A stretch of 64,000 bases of DNA, taken from NCBI RefSeq assembly GCF_905475345.1, contig NC_066588.1, forward strand, positions 6,048,501 to 6,112,500, given 5' to 3'. The stretch is from Vespula vulgaris (lineage: Eukaryota > Arthropoda > Insecta > Hymenoptera > Vespidae). Positions 12,548-24,318 of this stretch are shown in pieces (position 1 is the stretch's first letter; each line of letters opens with the position of its first letter). The translations under genes and the position numbers were made by a program. Below the pieces are notes generated by a model, which had not been told where the DNA came from, ran no database searches, and saw nothing but the letters and a program-made list of their open reading frames with translations.

Positions 12548-13649
12548 GTCGTTTACAGAGGTTAGCCATTTATCGAAGTAGCTCGGCTTAGGGGCGAGCA
12601 GCGAGCCGTTTATTTTCCAGTTCAGTAAGAAAAGCACGAGTGGCCCATCTTCGAAATATTATAATTATATTTTCCATCGGCAACCTCAAGGTAAATGGAA
12701 GTTAAATCAAAGTCTTGGCCGGAGGCAACGTAACGATAGAGAAAGAGAAAAAAAAGGAAGAGAGAAAGAGAGGAAGAGCAGTGGATGTCGAGGGGTTTTC
12801 GTAAAAGAGACTTGTATTGGTGAGTGTCTTCTTATATATCGTCGAGGCAATCTCGAAGAAGATATGAAAAGTAGACCGAACTTTCTTCTTCTTCAGTGGC
12901 GGTAAGTCTGCTGGAGGAAAGACCACGATAGAAAACAATTATTAATTCAAACGTAAAAGAAAAAGAAGGACGATAAAAAATAAACGCGCGAGTACTTATT
13001 ATTATATACATAAATTAAACGGCATTCACGCTAAAATAGACAGAAAATACTTATGTACGTACATAATATATACCTCATTTATATAAGAAAGAAAGAGAGA
13101 GAGAGAGAGAGAGAAGAGTAAAGTAATAATCTTTAAAGGCGTTAATTGTGAGAGGAGCTACGATCTACAACGATAAAGATAGAGAGAAAGAGGAAGAAAG
13201 ATATTTTCACTAGCAGTTCAACGACGAAGCCACGATTTCAGAAGAACGAAATTACTCGAGAGAAGGGCCTAGGGCTTGGAAATAATCTGCACGGGACTTG
13301 TGGAGTCTCTCTCTATCTCTCTTTCTCTTTCTCTCTCTTTCTCTCTTTCTCTCTTTCTTCCTTTCTCTTTCTCTTTCTGTTTCCAAAGACCTGGATAGAA
13401 GTTGCTGTTTGTTACAATTAGGAGCACTCTTCCGGACTTATGTCTTCTTCTTCCTTGCACTTTCCACCCTAGCTAGATGTATTCAACCGTATTCGTCACT
13501 TTGAGTATCTCGTCGGAAATTACACGTCGAAATGACGGTCGTATAGTTTTAACATTCATCCTACTTTTATTAAAGTAATATGCGTTACAAAAAATATAAT
13601 ATCTTTTCTTCAGGTTTCTTTTTATTTTTGAAAAATGAAGTTCTAATAT
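12076..13649. other. No firm gene; many purine and pyrimidine tracts
   Basis: GA-rich blocks at 12217-12273, 12516-12542, 12735-12775 and 13088-13115, and CT-rich 13305-13380. Open frames are repeat-driven. Confidence 0.6.
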
Positions 13650-13650
13650 T

Positions 13651-13706
<56 letters not shown>

Positions 13707-13723
13707 TATGTATATATATATAT
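13650..13723. repeat. (TA)n tract
   Basis: TA dinucleotides with CATA and GACA interruptions. Confidence 0.95.
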
Positions 13724-13972
13724 AAATTATATTTCTTCAAACAAACGATCACAATATATTTTTATAACACAATTGCACAATAAAAATTTAAAACAGAGCA
13801 TCTTTCCTCTCTATTTTGAATAAGAAGAAGCATCTTACTTTTGGAGTCCGTTTTGATAGATCGTCGTCGTCGTTGTCGTTGGCTTTAGACCGGCATCGAA
13901 GCGATCGACTTTGGCTTTGGCCTTTGCCCGAGCAAAGTCTACCAAAAGAGACGATCATATCTGTCTATATTC

Positions 13973-14500
13973 ATGAGCAATACCACCACCGTGCTCCCGT
14001 ATCAGGGAGGAAGATGCAAATGTACTGCCTTTCCGACCTACGAAGCGGCTACAATTTTCACGGAACTCGAGGGAGCCCATACGTTTTCCTTCGCATACTC
14101 ATATATACATATTACAGAAGAGAACGTAAAGAACGATTCCAGTGGCACCGTGGACTCTCTTCTCTTTACCGTGCGTGGAATATACCGTAGAACGAGTTTC
14201 TTTAGCTCCCATAGCCAATACTATTTTCTTTTCGCTGCATTACGATATTTTTCGATATTATATAAATATACATTTCTATATGATTCCTCTTCGTTTTTGT
14301 ATCAAAATGTAAATATATATATATATATATGTATAAATGTGTGCGTGTATGTATATATGTATACTTACATATACGTCACGAAAGAAAGAATCTGTTTACC
14401 ATTCGCGTCACTCAAATGCTTTTCTTTCGTACGAGATAGAAAAATTGAAAGAGAAGTAGTCGTCGCCGAAACGTGTCGTCTAAAAGTCTACATGGGTTAG
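13973..14500 (+). CDS. Candidate ORF, 175 codons, unknown
   Basis: The longest frame in the window whose first hundred or so codons are not repeat-derived. Residues 1-70 look protein-like, with KCTAFPTYEAATIFTELEGA and then acidic and polar residues (EENVKNDSSGTVD). There is no signal peptide. From about residue 105 the frame crosses TATA-rich DNA (Tyr/Ile runs), so the C-terminal half is doubtful. The start context is weak (T at -3), and an overlapping frame from 13816 is also open. A real exon may end near residue 70, but I see no convincing donor. Function unknown. Confidence 0.25.
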   Translation: MSNTTTVLPYQGGRCKCTAFPTYEAATIFTELEGAHTFSFAYSYIHITEENVKNDSSGTVDSLLFTVRGIYRRTSFFSSHSQYYFLFAALRYFSILYKYTFLYDSSSFLYQNVNIYIYICINVCVYVYMYTYIYVTKERICLPFASLKCFSFVRDRKIEREVVVAETCRLKVYMG

Positions 14501-14516
14501 AGAATAAAAGAAAGAA

Positions 14517-14592
14517 AGAGAGAGAGAGAGAGAGAGAGAAGAAGAAACAACGTACCATCGGTAGTACGAGAATGAGAAAGAGAAAGACAGAA

Positions 14593-14670
<78 letters not shown>
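14517..14670. repeat. (GA)n, two long blocks
   Basis: GA tracts at 14517-14540 and 14575-14670, the second mostly pure. Long homopurine mirror repeats of this kind can adopt triplex (H-DNA) structure. Confidence 0.95.
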
Positions 14671-14673
<3 letters not shown>

Positions 14674-14956
14674 AAACTGGAAACTAGTATTGGAGTAATC
14701 TCCTGTTCAGGAAATTTATTCGCCATCTCGGCAGCTTCCGCCTAAATCGCTCTTTCCAACTCCCTGTGTTCGGGCTTCGCCGTTTTGCTAGGATTAATAT
14801 CTACGTTCTACGCTACGGCTTCGTGAAATTTGCCGTGAGATAAGGGCTCGATCGTACATACCTGGCATCCCTGTGGCGTGGCCGCGTTACGCGAGGCTTA
14901 CGCCTCAAAGCGTAATTACTCCAGGGCGGACGCGGTGACGGTACTACGCTATACTC

Positions 14957-14960
<4 letters not shown>
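14671..14960. other. G+C-richer spacer between repeats
   Basis: Repeat-free island (14700-14945) with many CpG dinucleotides. No frame with splice signals could be supported. Confidence 0.4.
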
Positions 14961-15021
<61 letters not shown>

Positions 15022-15053
15022 TCGACGAATTCGAAGCTTTTCAAGGGAGATCT

Positions 15054-15090
<37 letters not shown>

Positions 15091-15091
15091 A
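14961..15091. repeat. (CT)n tract followed by (ACG)n
   Basis: About 56 bp of pure CT, then unique sequence, then an ACG trinucleotide run from 15053 to 15091. Confidence 0.95.
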
Positions 15092-15330
15092 CACAAGAAC
15101 GATCGAATTCAATTAGACGTAAGCTTCGCGCAAAGATGAGAAACATCGTGCTTCGCGAACGATAGTGAATCCTATAATTAATAATTTCTCGGGTACCAAG
15201 AAAATTGAAAATTCTTTTCCTAAATAATTTTCCATTTGAAAATATATAATTTGTTTTTCTACATGAAAGACACTTCTGAAGTACCGATCAAGTTTATCGA
15301 AGTGTCAGGTTGCATTTAGTTTCATACGGC

Positions 15331-15338
15331 TATAAAAG
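15331..15338 (+). promoter_or_regulatory. TATA-box-like word TATAAAAG
   Basis: Perfect TATA word with a G+C-rich left flank (ACGGC). No initiator or frame follows at a fitting distance, so this is weak. Confidence 0.12.
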
Positions 15339-15700
15339 AGGACATTGATAAATATTTTATTGCATTCATTTTAAACTTCATGATTTTATGGACTTTAGAA
15401 AAATACTAAACTCCTGATCCGACGAAGAGATATAGATACATAAATAAATAGATCTCATGAGATCTCGTATTAAAAAGAAAGCTCGATAACCGTGCAGAAG
15501 CAAGATAAGATGAGACTTCCTATTTACGTGAAGGTCGGTAGAAAAAAGTAGCTTTTATAAAGAATGAAGAAGGAGCAGAGTTATGCGTAAAAGATGTTCT
15601 CGTGCTAACCGTACTATTTCATTTTTATAACTTTGCGAGTGCCCTTCTTTTTCGAGACTTCAATCAAAGCTCCCTTTCTCTCTCTCTTTCATACACTAAG
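15339..15700. other. AT-rich spacer
   Basis: Nothing beyond AT-rich sequence is visible. Confidence 0.5.
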
Positions 15701-15711
15701 CTCTCTCTCTC

Positions 15712-15757
<46 letters not shown>
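15701..15757. repeat. (CT)n tract
   Basis: CT dinucleotides with a single CA interruption. Confidence 0.95.
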
Positions 15758-15762
<5 letters not shown>

Positions 15763-15945
15763 CACGATTCAAAGAGACGTTAGCCACTCTTAGTGGCGCG
15801 TCGTTTCGCTCGGTGTATTACGTTTACCCTCGAAAACCTATAGAATCTCATCGTCGGAGGATAATGTCGCTACGACCAATTGAACCGTCGAGAGAGCTTT
15901 AGGGTTACTCTTCACAAGCATCGACCTCCTAGAAACACGAGAGTA

Positions 15946-16013
15946 AGAGAAGGAGAGAGAGAAAGAGAGAGAGGGAGAAGAAAAATGCCCGACAAAAGCA
16001 CCTCCTCTCTCTC

Positions 16014-16044
<31 letters not shown>

Positions 16045-16046
16045 CG
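15946..16046. repeat. Opposed (GA)n and (CT)n tracts forming an inverted pair
   Basis: A purine tract (15946-15980) is followed after about 22 bp by a pyrimidine tract (16003-16045). Both carry matching GGG/CCC interruptions (GAGGGAG against CTCCCTC), so the strand can fold into a long hairpin. Confidence 0.75.
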
Positions 16047-16930
16047 ACCTTGTCTTTGCCTCAGCTCTATTACAACCACCTCTGGCTCTTATGCGCGTGC
16101 CTCGTGAACTCGATCAGAAGGAGAACTAATTTTTTTTCTCTCGAGTCATTTTTTCACTCAAGTATTTAACTAATTAATAGGTTTATCATTTATCACAATG
16201 ATTTATTTCAATTTAAAATGACTCTTAAATCTTTATATATGTATATAATTTAAAAAAATTTCGATTCAAGTAGTATATATCTATGTATTTCTATTCGAAA
16301 GACGATCTCGAATGATTACCAACGATTCCAAGGTACTCTAGAAAAGTTTCAAGAATGAAAGGTAGAAAGGTATATCTATTCGTACAAAAAGTTCGATATG
16401 TCCGGAGGTTAAGAGTCGAAAATGAAATAAGCGGGAAATCCGATATTGATGTTCTTCGATTTAACGCATTCCAACGTAGATTTCTTCCGGGTGGTTAGAT
16501 AATCCGCGAATATATTGTAAGATATGCGCACGTTAAGATGGGTGAAAGAGAGGGATGAAGAAAGGCAGTACATGGAAGTGCGCTATACGAAAAATTCTTC
16601 CGGCAATATCGAAGGGATATACGCTCGGGCGTATATTCAAATCGCTTCGGTGAACCATAAACACAAGGGAATTCGTTTCAATGCATGCGGCTTCTTTTCT
16701 TTCTTTTTTCTTGTCTTTTTTTCTTTTTCTTATCTTTTTTCTTTTTCTCCCCGCTAGGGAAAGCATCAATTTTTCTTCTTTCTCAACGAGAAACGTTCGA
16801 GAGAACGTCTTACGTGAGCACGTGGATGGTACATAAGATAGCCCAATAATGTGGTATAGTCGAGCCATAAAGGCGGATATGAGGACTGCATAACGCGAAT
16901 TCTTCTTATTGGATAAGAACCTTAACGTTG
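16047..16930. other. No firm gene
   Basis: AT-rich, with a T-rich pyrimidine tract at 16692-16750. Frames at 16524-16868 on both strands cross it. No other signal. Confidence 0.5.
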
Positions 16931-16973
16931 AAAGCTTCGCGAAGAAAATCGTGCCATATTGAATCTATAAAAG
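16931..16973 (+). promoter_or_regulatory. Heat-shock-element-like dyad upstream of a TATA box
   Basis: TTCGCGAA at 16936-16943 (an nTTCnnGAAn dyad, with a further GAA at 16930) lies 23 bp upstream of TATAAAAG at 16966-16973. This is the arrangement of stress-inducible insect promoters. A short 43-codon frame starts about 130 bp downstream at 17102. No chaperone gene is visible, so the target would be novel or non-coding. Confidence 0.25.
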
Positions 16974-17101
16974 GAACATTTCGAACGTAAACGTTCTATT
17001 ATATCATTTTATTTAGTTATTACTTACATATGTTATTAGTCCATGAGATTTTTATTTAATTATTATAACTATCGATACTTCGTCGGAAAGCTGAGTCCCT
17101 C

Positions 17102-17233
17102 ATGAAATACAAATTTGAATATACGTTAATAATCTATCAACGCTATCGAGAAGGACTCATCGTACCTATTAACGTACCTCGTTCCCAAGGATTCTCCGGA
17201 GACAGAAGAGGATTTCTAGGAGTAATTCATTAA
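17102..17233 (+). CDS. Candidate small ORF, 43 codons
   Basis: ATG-to-TAA frame downstream of the TATA-like word at 16966. The product would begin MKYKFEYTLIIYQRYREG and continue with a Pro/Gly/Arg part (NVPRSQGFSGDRRGFLG). No signal peptide. The start context has C at -1 and T at -3, which is poor. Its only support is its place after a possible promoter. Confidence 0.15.
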   Translation: MKYKFEYTLIIYQRYREGLIVPINVPRSQGFSGDRRGFLGVIH

Positions 17234-17980
17234 TAATTACGAGAAGGTACGAGCACCGACGTTAGAAATTCGCAACGAAGGGGAAACGACGACGTTCCGC
17301 GTGGACGCGGTCCAAGTTCCGAGTTCGTAGTTTCGAAGCACGCATTCCGTATGCTCTCGCGCCCGCTCCTGGTACATTAAAGATCCCTCGTTAACGTTAT
17401 ATAGCAGAGACCCGTTTCAGAGCCACGTGTTCAAACAAGATAAAGATCATTAACTTCCGGAGTAACTCCGAATTTTCATCATTTTTCGAAATAACATCAA
17501 ACATTTTTATCCCAAATCTAATATATCATAATTTTCAATCGTCGATAGACGCTGCGTCAATTATTATCCAAACGATACACGATTTCGATCAAATCAACAT
17601 AAATTTAAAAGATTAAAAGATACAACAGAAATATGATTTGCATTTACCAAGATTATGCCTTATCGCGAAAGAAAGAAAAATAAATTTATAGAGATAGCGA
17701 GAAAAAGATTAATCAAACTAGCGATAAATGTAGTAAGTAGGGTGATTATGGGAATAATCGTGCGTGAGGTTTTAACCCTTTTGGATTTTCTCTGAGCTCG
17801 ACGATTTAAGCTTGTGATGATGTGCAGGAAGAGGGTAACCAGTTGGGTCGAAGAACGATCGAGAGGGGTGACTAACGAGAGATGGAGATAGAGAGAGAGA
17901 AAGAGAAAAAGAGAGTGTCGGTGGTAAAGAGAGCGAGAAAGAGAAAGGGATAGAAAGGGTGAGGGAAAACCAGTAGGGAA
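17234..17980. other. No firm gene; CpG-richer island at 17260-17400
   Basis: The island contains a tight CCGCGT/ACGCGG inverted repeat (17298-17311). 17870-17960 is purine-rich. A minus-strand frame at 17660-18001 is repeat-influenced. Confidence 0.4.
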
Positions 17981-18238
17981 ATGGGCTTGACTGTTACACA
18001 CACATATTCCCTGGAGCTCGAAACTGATAGCGGACAGATACTATGCATTCGTGGCGTACGGTTAGAATTAATTGCCAATGTTTGCTTCGACTGGTGGATA
18101 TTGGGACGAATGTTCGTAAGGGAGTATGGCTTACAGCTCACATATCCCAACAACCGTACCGATTGTGACGAGTTCGAACCAAAAGGATACGATAGTACTT
18201 ACGTCTGTCGTGTTGATGACCAATTACGAGTAATATGA
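17981..18238 (+). CDS. Candidate ORF, 85 codons, unknown Cys-containing protein
   Basis: Complete frame in repeat-free sequence, with a good start context (G at -3, G at +4). The whole length has a balanced composition: a Thr/Leu/Glu-rich start, FDWWILGRMF in the middle, then an Asn/Asp/Tyr-rich C-terminal part (LTYPNNRTDCDEFEPKGYD). It has four Cys and one N-glycosylation sequon, NRT, but no signal peptide. It could be an in-frame exon or a small gene. A minus-strand frame overlaps part of it. No family recognised. Confidence 0.3.
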   Translation: MGLTVTHTYSLELETDSGQILCIRGVRLELIANVCFDWWILGRMFVREYGLQLTYPNNRTDCDEFEPKGYDSTYVCRVDDQLRVI

Positions 18239-18540
18239 TGTTAATGGTAGATTATTGCCATCAAACTGGTATATCGATGGAAGAGACAGTTATATCATTC
18301 TCGAACTATTGTCATCTTTTTTCTTACACTCTTATATAACTTAAATTCTACGTATATATAGTATTACTTGATTTCTTACTAAAAAGATAAAAAAATTAGG
18401 ACGACTATTTTGAGATTTCTCTTCTTTTTCTCCATACTTTTCTATCTTACACAAGATATACTATTTCACCTAAGAAAGAGAGCCTAGCACTGGATATCCA
18501 GGAAGCTCGTGCTAAGTGGCTCACTCGGTAAACCGAAGAA

Positions 18541-18583
18541 CGTCGTCGTCGTCGTTGTCGTTGTCGTCGTCGTTGTCGTCGGT
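18541..18583. repeat. (GTC)n with GTT variants
   Basis: CGTCGT trinucleotide run with GTTGTC interruptions. Confidence 0.9.
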
Positions 18584-18722
18584 GGAAAGTGGCCAGAAAG
18601 AATGAAAGAAAGATAGAGTCTCTCGAAAAAGCATTATCGTTTAAAAGTCAGCGTCTGGCTCAGCTTTTTACCGTAAGGCGGGAATAGCGTGACATTCGAA
18701 ATAAGTACCGATCCAGTAGAAA

Positions 18723-18896
18723 ATGTCCTCCTTTCTCCCTATCCTCTTCCTTCCTCTTCTCTTGGTCCAAGGTACGACCAATTTGAAAGTTAACGATGTT
18801 ACGAGCCACGCTTGGATTATGTTAATGCGATATTTCGGTAGATGCCACCTACGAACACGAAAGGCTGAGCTCGACGACTACGACGACGACGTTTAA
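18723..18896 (+). CDS. Candidate secreted peptide or first exon with signal peptide
   Basis: ATG with A at -3 opens a frame whose first 16 residues are a textbook signal-peptide core (FLPILFLPLLLV). Directly after codon 16 the sequence reads CCAAG followed by GTACGA at 18772, a usable donor with G at +5. This suggests the first coding exon of a secreted or membrane protein. If unspliced, the frame continues to a TAA at 18894-18896, giving 57 residues that end in a basic patch (RTRK) and an acidic tail partly made by an ACG repeat. No partner exon was found. A further donor-like GTAAGTGAATG lies at 19039 on the same strand. Confidence 0.3.
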   Translation: MSSFLPILFLPLLLVQGTTNLKVNDVTSHAWIMLMRYFGRCHLRTRKAELDDYDDDV

Positions 18897-20739
18897 GATC
18901 GAGACATACTGCGAGCTATAGACCTCGAAAACGATTATTACCCAAGGTTATAAAACGTAACTACTTCCTTCCGTGGTGCGGTAAAGTGCGACATTTCTGT
19001 ACTCGCCCAACCGTAGAGCCACACCAAGAAGGATAATGGTAAGTGAATGAAGTCCACGCCCAAGTACCACCTCGTGGCTGACGTACTTTTAAATAAAAAA
19101 GACTTTTCCCTTTTTTTTTCTCTTCAGCAGAAGCAACGTGATTCTTTCTTCGTTACGCCGTACTCGTTGTAATTTTCTCTTTTGTATTATACCAGTGTTG
19201 GCACCGTAATTTTCTTAAACCAGGATCGTTAAAGAAAATTGCTTCAAAAATTAGAGGATGATAAACGTGAAAGATAATACAAAAATTATTATGAAAGTAT
19301 GCTGAATCCACAAAAATTTCATTTATCGTAATATAGATTTATGTAAAATTATATATATACAATATACATATATACACACACATACATACATACATACATA
19401 CATATATATCTTAGAATATTTTTTATAATCAATACGTGTTAGAAAATTAGAAAAGTATAACGAAAAGTGTATCGGGTATCATTTAATTCTTTCTCTCTTT
19501 TTTCCCTTTTTTTTTCTTCTTTCTTTTCTTTCGAAAGTCGTATTCGACGAGTGTAGAACTTTTCGTTGGGGCGGAACGCGGGTTATCCGGAAGACGAGAT
19601 TCTTTCGGAAATTCCACGAAGAGAAGAGAGCGTACGCCACGTGAACCTTTCATTTTCCATTAGATACTGCTTTCGACGAGCTGCGAAATCCGATCGACGC
19701 GGCCGTCCAATAACGTGATCCTGATTTTTCGAAAGAAAGACAGCCGCCACCAGCGAGAGGACGGAGAGAGTCTCTCCTTCCTCGATCCAAAGTATCTCCT
19801 GTTACTCGCATATATATACACACACACCACACACCTATATATACTCTATATATACATATATACATATACCTTCCAAAGGTCTTTCCTAAAAGCGTGCACT
19901 GTTTTAAGTCGATTTTCTTGACGACGAATATCGTGTTACGGTAAGAAACTTTTACTTTATTTCACGAACACGAACGATCGATGAAAGTTCAATAAAAAAT
20001 GTACTTTGAAAAATATACAAATAAAATTAAAAAATTCGAAGCTATTGTATTACAATTATCGTTAATTAACTTATCAATCGAAAAAGTAGGTTCGTACAAA
20101 CGAGTGAAGGAAAAAAATTTTTGTCGAAGAAAGGGACTTTTCTCGAGAAAGTCGGTTAACAGGTCGAACGAAGAAAAAAGAGAGAAAAATAAAGAAATCA
20201 AGAGAAACAGACGTACGAGTTCAACAAACGCCGAAGGCTAATTTGAATGGTTACTGTAGTCTTTAACGTAGTTTTCTTGTCTTCTATCAAGATAGTCTAC
20301 TTCTTTCGTCCTTCTACTTACAATTTTTTCTGATACTTCTTTAATTTGAGGTCAAAAACTTCGTAGAATGATACTAAAGAGATACTCGTTGAGAATAGCA
20401 AGATACTAAATGTAATAAGGGTATAATAACTAATTCTTTTTTACTTTTCATGGGACACGAACAAATTTATTCAAGAGCAATCTTTTCCAGAAAGAATAAA
20501 TGAATGTTCGACACGAGACAATTACCAGAATAAAATGAAACATCAAAAATGTAGTAGTCGACGATGTAACGAAGCAGATGTTATGTACATATAAAAGGTT
20601 TCTCCATTTGTATCGAATTCGTTATAGGATATATATCTATACCTGAAGATATTGAACAGAACTGATTGTAAAGCATCCTCGGAAATCGCGATGAAAGCGA
20701 ATCGAGACTATCTTGCTTGCTTCGGACGAAGTCCTATTC

Positions 20740-20740
<1 letters not shown>
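18897..20740. other. No firm gene
   Basis: 18900-19060 is G+C-richer and ends in an ATG/GTAAGTGA donor-like junction at 19039, with no clear acceptor. Elsewhere there is a (CATA)n run at 19380-19405, a pyrimidine run at 19490-19530, TA-rich 19805-19870 and AT-rich DNA. A near-palindrome around TTCTCGAGAA lies near 20130-20148. Confidence 0.45.

Positions 20741-20793
<53 letters not shown>
20741..20793. repeat. (GA)n microsatellite
   Basis: Nearly pure GA tract. Confidence 0.95.
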
Positions 20794-20796
<3 letters not shown>

Positions 20797-22469
20797 AATA
20801 AAAATGCATCCTCAACAGGAAAGAACCAACGAAGAAGTCAGTTTTAAACTGCGAACAGTGATCTCACGAGGAATGAAAGATGCATTGAATGTACTTCGAC
20901 AAAAGAGACAAATATTTAACGATATCTTATCGTTTCTTACCATGTATATAAACGCGAGATTGAACGAAAAGAAAAATAGTAAGTATATGACATTTTGACA
21001 ATATCGTTTATAGACTCGATAACTCGAAATATTTCGACTTGAGATATTTTCGAGATAACATGAGCTAATTAATCGAAAAACTGCAAGGGTCATTCTGATT
21101 TTATGTCTATTTTTACAATCACCTAATCCGTCGAATTTCAATGACATGGAAAAAGATAAAAGGGATCTCATATGTACATATATTTCGAATTCGGTGAATT
21201 GATATCGAAAAAGGAAACTGACATCATTTTGGCTACAATTTCACAACGTAGCTTTGCAGTTATTGCATGGAAAAGTGGAAGTAAAAATTCCTAATTAGCG
21301 GCCAACTCTGGTTGTTAAGCTCCGCGCGTTGTTTCGACCGTTCCGGTAACAGATCTTGCCTTCTCGAATCGGACAACGGCTCGACGTTTAACCTACATTT
21401 CCGGGGAAATGCGTGTTAGCTCGTGTCTGGGAATAATTAGACTCTTGCCAAGCTGCCGGCAACGTCGTTCCGAGCTGACTCGCTCTTTTTATTGCACATT
21501 GCGAACTGTACAGTCATCTGTTCCCACCAAAATATTACATTCTAACGTATGGTTTAACCGCAAAGCAAAAATTTAATAAAAGCGTTAAGGTATAAATATC
21601 GATTTAAAATCCTACTAGATCGACAAAATATATGCGTGTAATATTGTTGTTCGTTTTTATCGTTAATATTAAACTATATATATGTCACGATCGTTTTGAT
21701 GAGAAAAAAAAGATCGTACCACAAAGTGTGCTTCTTCCAGCGTAAATTATTCCTTCCATAGTGAATTTTCTCCCTTTTCTTTCTCCATCTCACTCTCTCT
21801 CTCTCTCTCTCTCTTTCTTTCTCTTTCACACTCTCTTTTTCTCTTTTTATAATCGCTCGCGAGTATCACGGCTGAAAATCTGAGATGGTAGGCAGAGCCG
21901 CTATAAAAAATCTTTAACCTGTCCTATAAGGGAGTTTGCATCGCGTAATTTCCACTCGGCTTACTTCCACCCTCATCGTGCGCGCTCTTCTCCTAACCTA
22001 TGGGGTATTCCCTTTAGTATTATCCCACAGGCTGACCAACTCGCGTTCTCTTCTCACCCTTAAAGCAAAGCAGGGCGCCAAAGAGAGACAGAGAGAGAGA
22101 GGAAGAGGGACGAAGAGAGAAATCGTCTGTGACCGAAGCGTGGATAAAACGTTGATCGTCGAGTACGGTACGATGCAAAAGAACATAACCGCTGCTGTTG
22201 CTGCTACTACAACTCGACGCTTTTTTTCTTCTTTTTTCTTTTATCATTTTTTTCTTCAAATTTTAAAATACCAGTTTCCTCGATGTTTCCAGTTTGATCG
22301 ATACAAACTATGAACTGCTCTCTTTACCAAGCTCGCTTTTCGTTACCTCGTTAATTAACGTATCGATGAATAATAATATTCTTCTATACGGTTTGAATAG
22401 AAGAAAAATAAAGAAGTAATATAAAAGATTAATGTTTTATAAATTGTCTACGAGAAATTTATAATTTTC
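20794..22469. other. No firm gene
   Basis: Frames at 20717-21171 border the GA tract. 21290-21500 is G+C-richer but without a frame and splice pair. CT-rich 21787-21845. 21936-22313 carries opposed frames around a GA-rich patch. Nothing recognised. Confidence 0.45.
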
Positions 22470-22667
22470 ATGCAAAGTGAAAAAGAAGAAAAAGAAAAAA
22501 AATATGCTACCATTGCCGCACAGAGGAACCGGCAAACTTGGAGTCTCTGCAAAACCACAGAACTAATTCTAGCCGCACGCGTACTGGTTACCCCGCTAAA
22601 TGTCTCAGTAACTCAGCTTGAGGTAACACTGAACATGTCCGAAACAGTTTCCGAAACAGAGACGTAG
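22470..22667 (+). CDS. Low-confidence ORF, 65 codons
   Basis: ATG-to-TAG frame. The first ten codons are Lys/Glu repeats from an A-rich patch. Residues 15-65 look more protein-like, with a hydrophobic and beta-prone segment (ILAARVLVTPLNVSVTQ) and a Ser/Glu/Thr-rich end. No signal peptide and no splice support. Chance is a strong alternative. Confidence 0.15.
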   Translation: MQSEKEEKEKKYATIAAQRNRQTWSLCKTTELILAARVLVTPLNVSVTQLEVTLNMSETVSETET

Positions 22668-24280
22668 TTTAGCATGTCTCATGGCGTAAGATAAACACAC
22701 ATGTGCGTAATGTACGTGTATATTGGATGTATTATATATCTACATGTTTTTTAGACAAAAAAAAAGAAAAAGGAATTGAATAAATGATAGAAAATTATTT
22801 TACGTTTTTCAATAATAATATAAAGTTCGATAATTTTGACGAAATTACATTTTTACATTTGTTTCTCGTTTCTCAGCACATCGTTTTCAAGCCGATTACA
22901 AATTTGCTTTGAACAGATTTACCATGATAGAGATCGAACGTGGAACATGTAGTCTCGTTATCATCGCTAAAATGTATCTGTCAATATTTGTTCTATCTGA
23001 ATATTCCATTTATGACTATTACTAGTCCTATTACTAATACCACGAGAACGACCTAATAGTGTATTATTACAATTTCGTGCATCGAAATATGGATCGATAG
23101 AGTGAAATGTACGCTAATATCGTAGCACTCTGTGTCCGTGCGTGACCATCAAATTATGTGAAATCATAAAACGCATCCGCGAATCGCAGCCCTTCTCTTC
23201 CTCCAACAATCGAACATTATCGATCTAATTCATATTCAGAAAAAAGAAGAAGAAGAGAGAGAGAGAGAGAGAACTGAGAAGAGAATAGAAAAAGGAAATG
23301 AGAACCAGAGCTCTATAAATCAATTACGCGATTTTAATTAGAACCGCACGGATTTATGTGAGTAACGGTAGAAGAGGAGTCTTTTAATATTCCACCTTCA
23401 TTATACCGTAATATTCGTCGTTCGTTAGGTAAAACCGGACAATGTAGCACGACGTTTCCGTGCTTAACAGAGGCGACTTGGTACTGCTTCTCTCTCTCTA
23501 TGGTAAAATGGCACGCGTCTCATTGCTCGCAGCTCGGAACTTGCTGCTGACAGGTCACTTAGAAACATACCTTTCCAAGAGCATTTACATACTTACAAAA
23601 GCTCTCGAGTTATCACCATAATAGGTTTGAAAATGATGCCGATGTATAATACCTATCGAATGGCCCTGACCGTAACTTGAAACTTTAAATCGACCCGTTA
23701 ATCGAATAATATAACGAACAATTTGGATTAGCACATTGAATGGTGTAAAAATCGCTAGTATCTAACGTTCGATGTTAAGATAAAAGAAAGAAAAAAAGTA
23801 TCTTAAAAAGTATCGAATGACGTTCAATATAGAAGATTTAAAAGACTCAAAGTATAGTTCCTGACAAGAAAAACGATGAATGTTTCTATATCTTTTATCT
23901 ATAAAAAGTTATATTAGATAAATATCTTATTGTCTTTATCATGCAAGATCTTTAGATTTCTTTCAGATTCTTCTTCTTCCTACATACGTCAAGTCTCGAT
24001 TCTATGTTTCGAACGACTCGAAAAGTTTCTTCTTTCCTTCCGCGCGTAATTTTTCACCGACATCTTTTATGTCAGACGTAAGGCAGCAGCAGCCAACAAC
24101 GACGGTTGGTAGCGGCACACCCATAACGATATCGCGGTCACCTTTTTTGTCGGAGAAATTTATGGCGCGGTAATAGAGGGCAAATTAGAACCACATGACT
24201 GGCTCCACCATCAATCTCTTCTACGCCTCCCACGGCCGATGGGGCTTCCTCTCCTTTTTCATTTTCTTTCTCTCTCTTTC

Positions 24281-24318
<38 letters not shown>

